A stretch of 64,000 nucleotides of DNA from Methylobacterium sp. Leaf104. GTDB lineage: Bacteria > Pseudomonadota > Alphaproteobacteria > Rhizobiales > Beijerinckiaceae. The translations under genes and the position numbers were made by a program. Under the pieces are notes generated by a model that saw only the letters and a list, made by a program, of their open reading frames with translations, ran no database searches and had not been told where the DNA came from. Shown piece after piece: positions 62,768-64,000 of this stretch (within the stretch, counting starts at the first letter, position 1; the number at the start of each line of letters is the position of its first letter). Location of the stretch: contig NZ_LMMZ01000012.1 of assembly GCF_001422885.1 (NCBI RefSeq), positions 2,388 through 66,387 of the forward strand, in the 5' to 3' direction.

Positions 62768-63124
62768 TCAGGAATCGAGGCCGCCGTCCTCGTCGATATC
62801 GACCAGGAACACGATGTCGGCATCGTCCTCGTCCTCGTCGTCCGCCTCGTCGTCGTTCGAGGCCTCGGCATGGCGGGCATCCGGCTCGTAGGGCTCGTCC
62901 TCCTCGGAATCGTCCTCGGCGAGGGCGTCCTCGAAGATCTCGATCTCCTCCTCGGTGGCCGCCCGGACCTTGAGCGGGGAGGTGCCGTTCCACAGCACCT
63001 TGCCGTCGCTCTTCATGGTCTGGATGTCGTCCTTGAAGCCATCGCAGGTGAAGAGGTCGTTGGCGACCTCCTCGGAGCCGTTGATGACCGCGATGGCCAC
63101 GCCATCGATCTCGAGTGTGAACAT
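62768..63124 (-). CDS. Small acidic-tailed hypothetical protein
   Basis: A 118-residue protein. The N-terminal ~57 residues (IDGVAIAVINGSEEVANDLF, then FTCDGFKDDIQTMKSDGKVL) look like a small folded domain. The last ~60 residues are strongly acidic, about half Asp or Glu (EDDSEEDEPYEPD, DDEADDEDEDDAD), with a single Arg. No known family is recognised. Acidic tails of this type can mimic nucleic acid or mediate protein binding, but there is no direct evidence. It sits between the L,D-transpeptidase and the hydrolase gene, and is transcribed in the same direction as the latter. Confidence 0.6.
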   Translation of the reverse strand: MFTLEIDGVAIAVINGSEEVANDLFTCDGFKDDIQTMKSDGKVLWNGTSPLKVRAATEEEIEIFEDALAEDDSEEDEPYEPDARHAEASNDDEADDEDEDDADIVFLVDIDEDGGLDS

Positions 63125-63234
63125 CGCGAATCCTTGTTGTCTGCGGCCTCGGGGCCGCCGTCCGTTTAGGGGCGAACGGGGCGCAGGCCAAGGCCCGGGC
63201 GGGCCGCGTCCGGTTTGCGGTGGGTGGCCGGCCC

Positions 63235-64000
63235 TCAGGCCCCGCCGCTCGCCCGGGCGATCGCCCGCTTGACGACGCCCTGAACGTCGGGATTCGACAG
63301 GAACAGGTCGTGGTTGATGAGGCCGCCGCCGTAATCGGAGGCGTCGGCCACGCGCACGCCGAGGGCTTCCAGGCGCTCGCGGTCGGCCGCGCCGGCCCGG
63401 ACAATGCCACCCGCGATGGCGCCGGAGAGCTCGAGGGCCCGGTCGTTCGTCGACGAGATCACCGTGATCTTGTGCACATCCGGCCCCATCCGCTCCACCG
63501 CGCTGGTGAAGAGATCGATGTCGATGTCGGGCGCGGCGAGCACCACGGCGCCGATGCGGGCCATCGCGGCCTCGCCGGCCTCGGCCCGCAGCATGCGCAG
63601 GGTCTCCAGGGTTAGCAGGGTGCCCATGGAATGCGCGACGATGTTGATGCGCCCGCCCGAGGACGAGTTCGCCAGGGCCTTCAGGAGATCCTCGAAGCCG
63701 TCGCGCGACCACAGGGCGCTCTCGCGGTCGTAGCCGTAGTCGAAGGTCGCGGCGGCCGAGGGCCAGGTGAACAGGGCCGAGGCCCCGCGGAAGCGGATGC
63801 CGTCCGAGAGCTTGGCCGCGCTCACCGCCGCCGACTGGAAGCTCTCGCGGTAGCCGTGGACGTAGATCAGCACGTCCCGCCCCAGCGCCGCCTGGGCGAA
63901 GGCGCCGGCGGCCCCCGGCCCCGTCTCGACCTGCGGCACCGCCGTCACCGCCCAGTCGCCGGTCACCACGGAGGAGACCTTGCCGATCAGCGAGCGGTCG
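63235..64000 (-). CDS. Alpha/beta hydrolase of DUF900 type, 5' end outside the window
   Basis: At least 255 residues; the reading frame continues past base 64000, so the N-terminus is missing from this window. The recognised core has DVLIYVHGYRESF (oxyanion-hole strand), ALFTWPSAAATFDYGYDRES, the nucleophile elbow INIVAHSMGTLLTLETL with its Ser, and acid and base residues in AAPDIDIDLF and LINHDLFLSN. Length and motif order match the DUF900 family of exported or cytoplasmic serine hydrolases. No substrate is known. A few in-frame start codons lie near 63969, but none needs to be the true start. Confidence 0.85.
   Translation of the reverse strand, partial: DRSLIGKVSSVVTGDWAVTAVPQVETGPGAAGAFAQAALGRDVLIYVHGYRESFQSAAVSAAKLSDGIRFRGASALFTWPSAAATFDYGYDRESALWSRDGFEDLLKALANSSSGGRINIVAHSMGTLLTLETLRMLRAEAGEAAMARIGAVVLAAPDIDIDLFTSAVERMGPDVHKITVISSTNDRALELSGAIAGGIVRAGAADRERLEALGVRVADASDYGGGLINHDLFLSNPDVQGVVKRAIARASGGA

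Overview
The window is GC-rich chromosomal DNA from an alphaproteobacterium of the order Hyphomicrobiales, most likely Methylobacterium/Methylorubrum. This is inferred from gene content: ExoF/ExoP/ExoY-type polysaccharide genes, a PepSY/DUF3649/DUF3325 iron operon, an HWE/HisKA_2-type LOV histidine kinase, EcfG-like promoter motifs and a minCDE operon. No rRNA, tRNA or CRISPR array was seen.

Region 1 (1-3.9 kb) begins with two insertion-sequence remnants (IS3-type, then IS5-type). A photolyase-like FAD-domain protein, two tiny overlapping genes ending in a nested hairpin, and a His-rich secreted protein follow. Long stretches here are non-coding.

Region 2 (3.9-13.2 kb) is an exopolysaccharide locus: flippase (Wzx), polymerase-like protein (Wzy), an ExoX-like small membrane protein beside the priming transferase ExoY, an unknown protein, a polysaccharide co-polymerase/BY-kinase and the outer-membrane export protein ExoF. 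Together they could prime, polymerise, flip and export a polymer. The locus ends at a scar carrying an HlyD fragment.

Region 3 (13.7-35.4 kb) is mostly metabolic: lipocalin-like protein, acyl-CoA synthetase, a single-chain type IIG restriction-modification enzyme, typA, MFS transporter with divergent LysR regulator, aspA with an aspartate/dicarboxylate symporter, M20 peptidase, an iron-linked membrane operon with a candidate iron-control box, an orphan second minC, enoyl-CoA hydratase and PPK2.

Region 4 (35.4-51 kb) holds an ABC-F protein, patatin-like lipoprotein, LOV histidine kinase with response regulator, ABC exporter, a membrane-anchored ComEA-like protein, a decarboxylase coupled to an acetyltransferase, CorA- and NupC-type transporters, and the complete minC-minD-minE operon.

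Region 5 (51-64 kb) has a TRAP transporter divergent from an FCD-type GntR regulator, a chemoreceptor, a SnoaL-like secreted protein, a second FCD regulator, zwf, a short-chain dehydrogenase, an L,D-transpeptidase, an acidic protein and an alpha/beta hydrolase cut by the window edge.

The most interesting signals are: two full-length minC genes of which only one has minD/minE; an ExoX-like/ExoY pair; a BY-kinase with Arg in place of the Walker A Lys; a photolyase-like protein whose domain order looks reversed; a candidate Irr/ICE-type box before the iron operon; and EcfG-type promoter motifs before the LOV kinase and a 42-residue protein. Nothing in the window can be called a new multi-gene system on sequence evidence alone.
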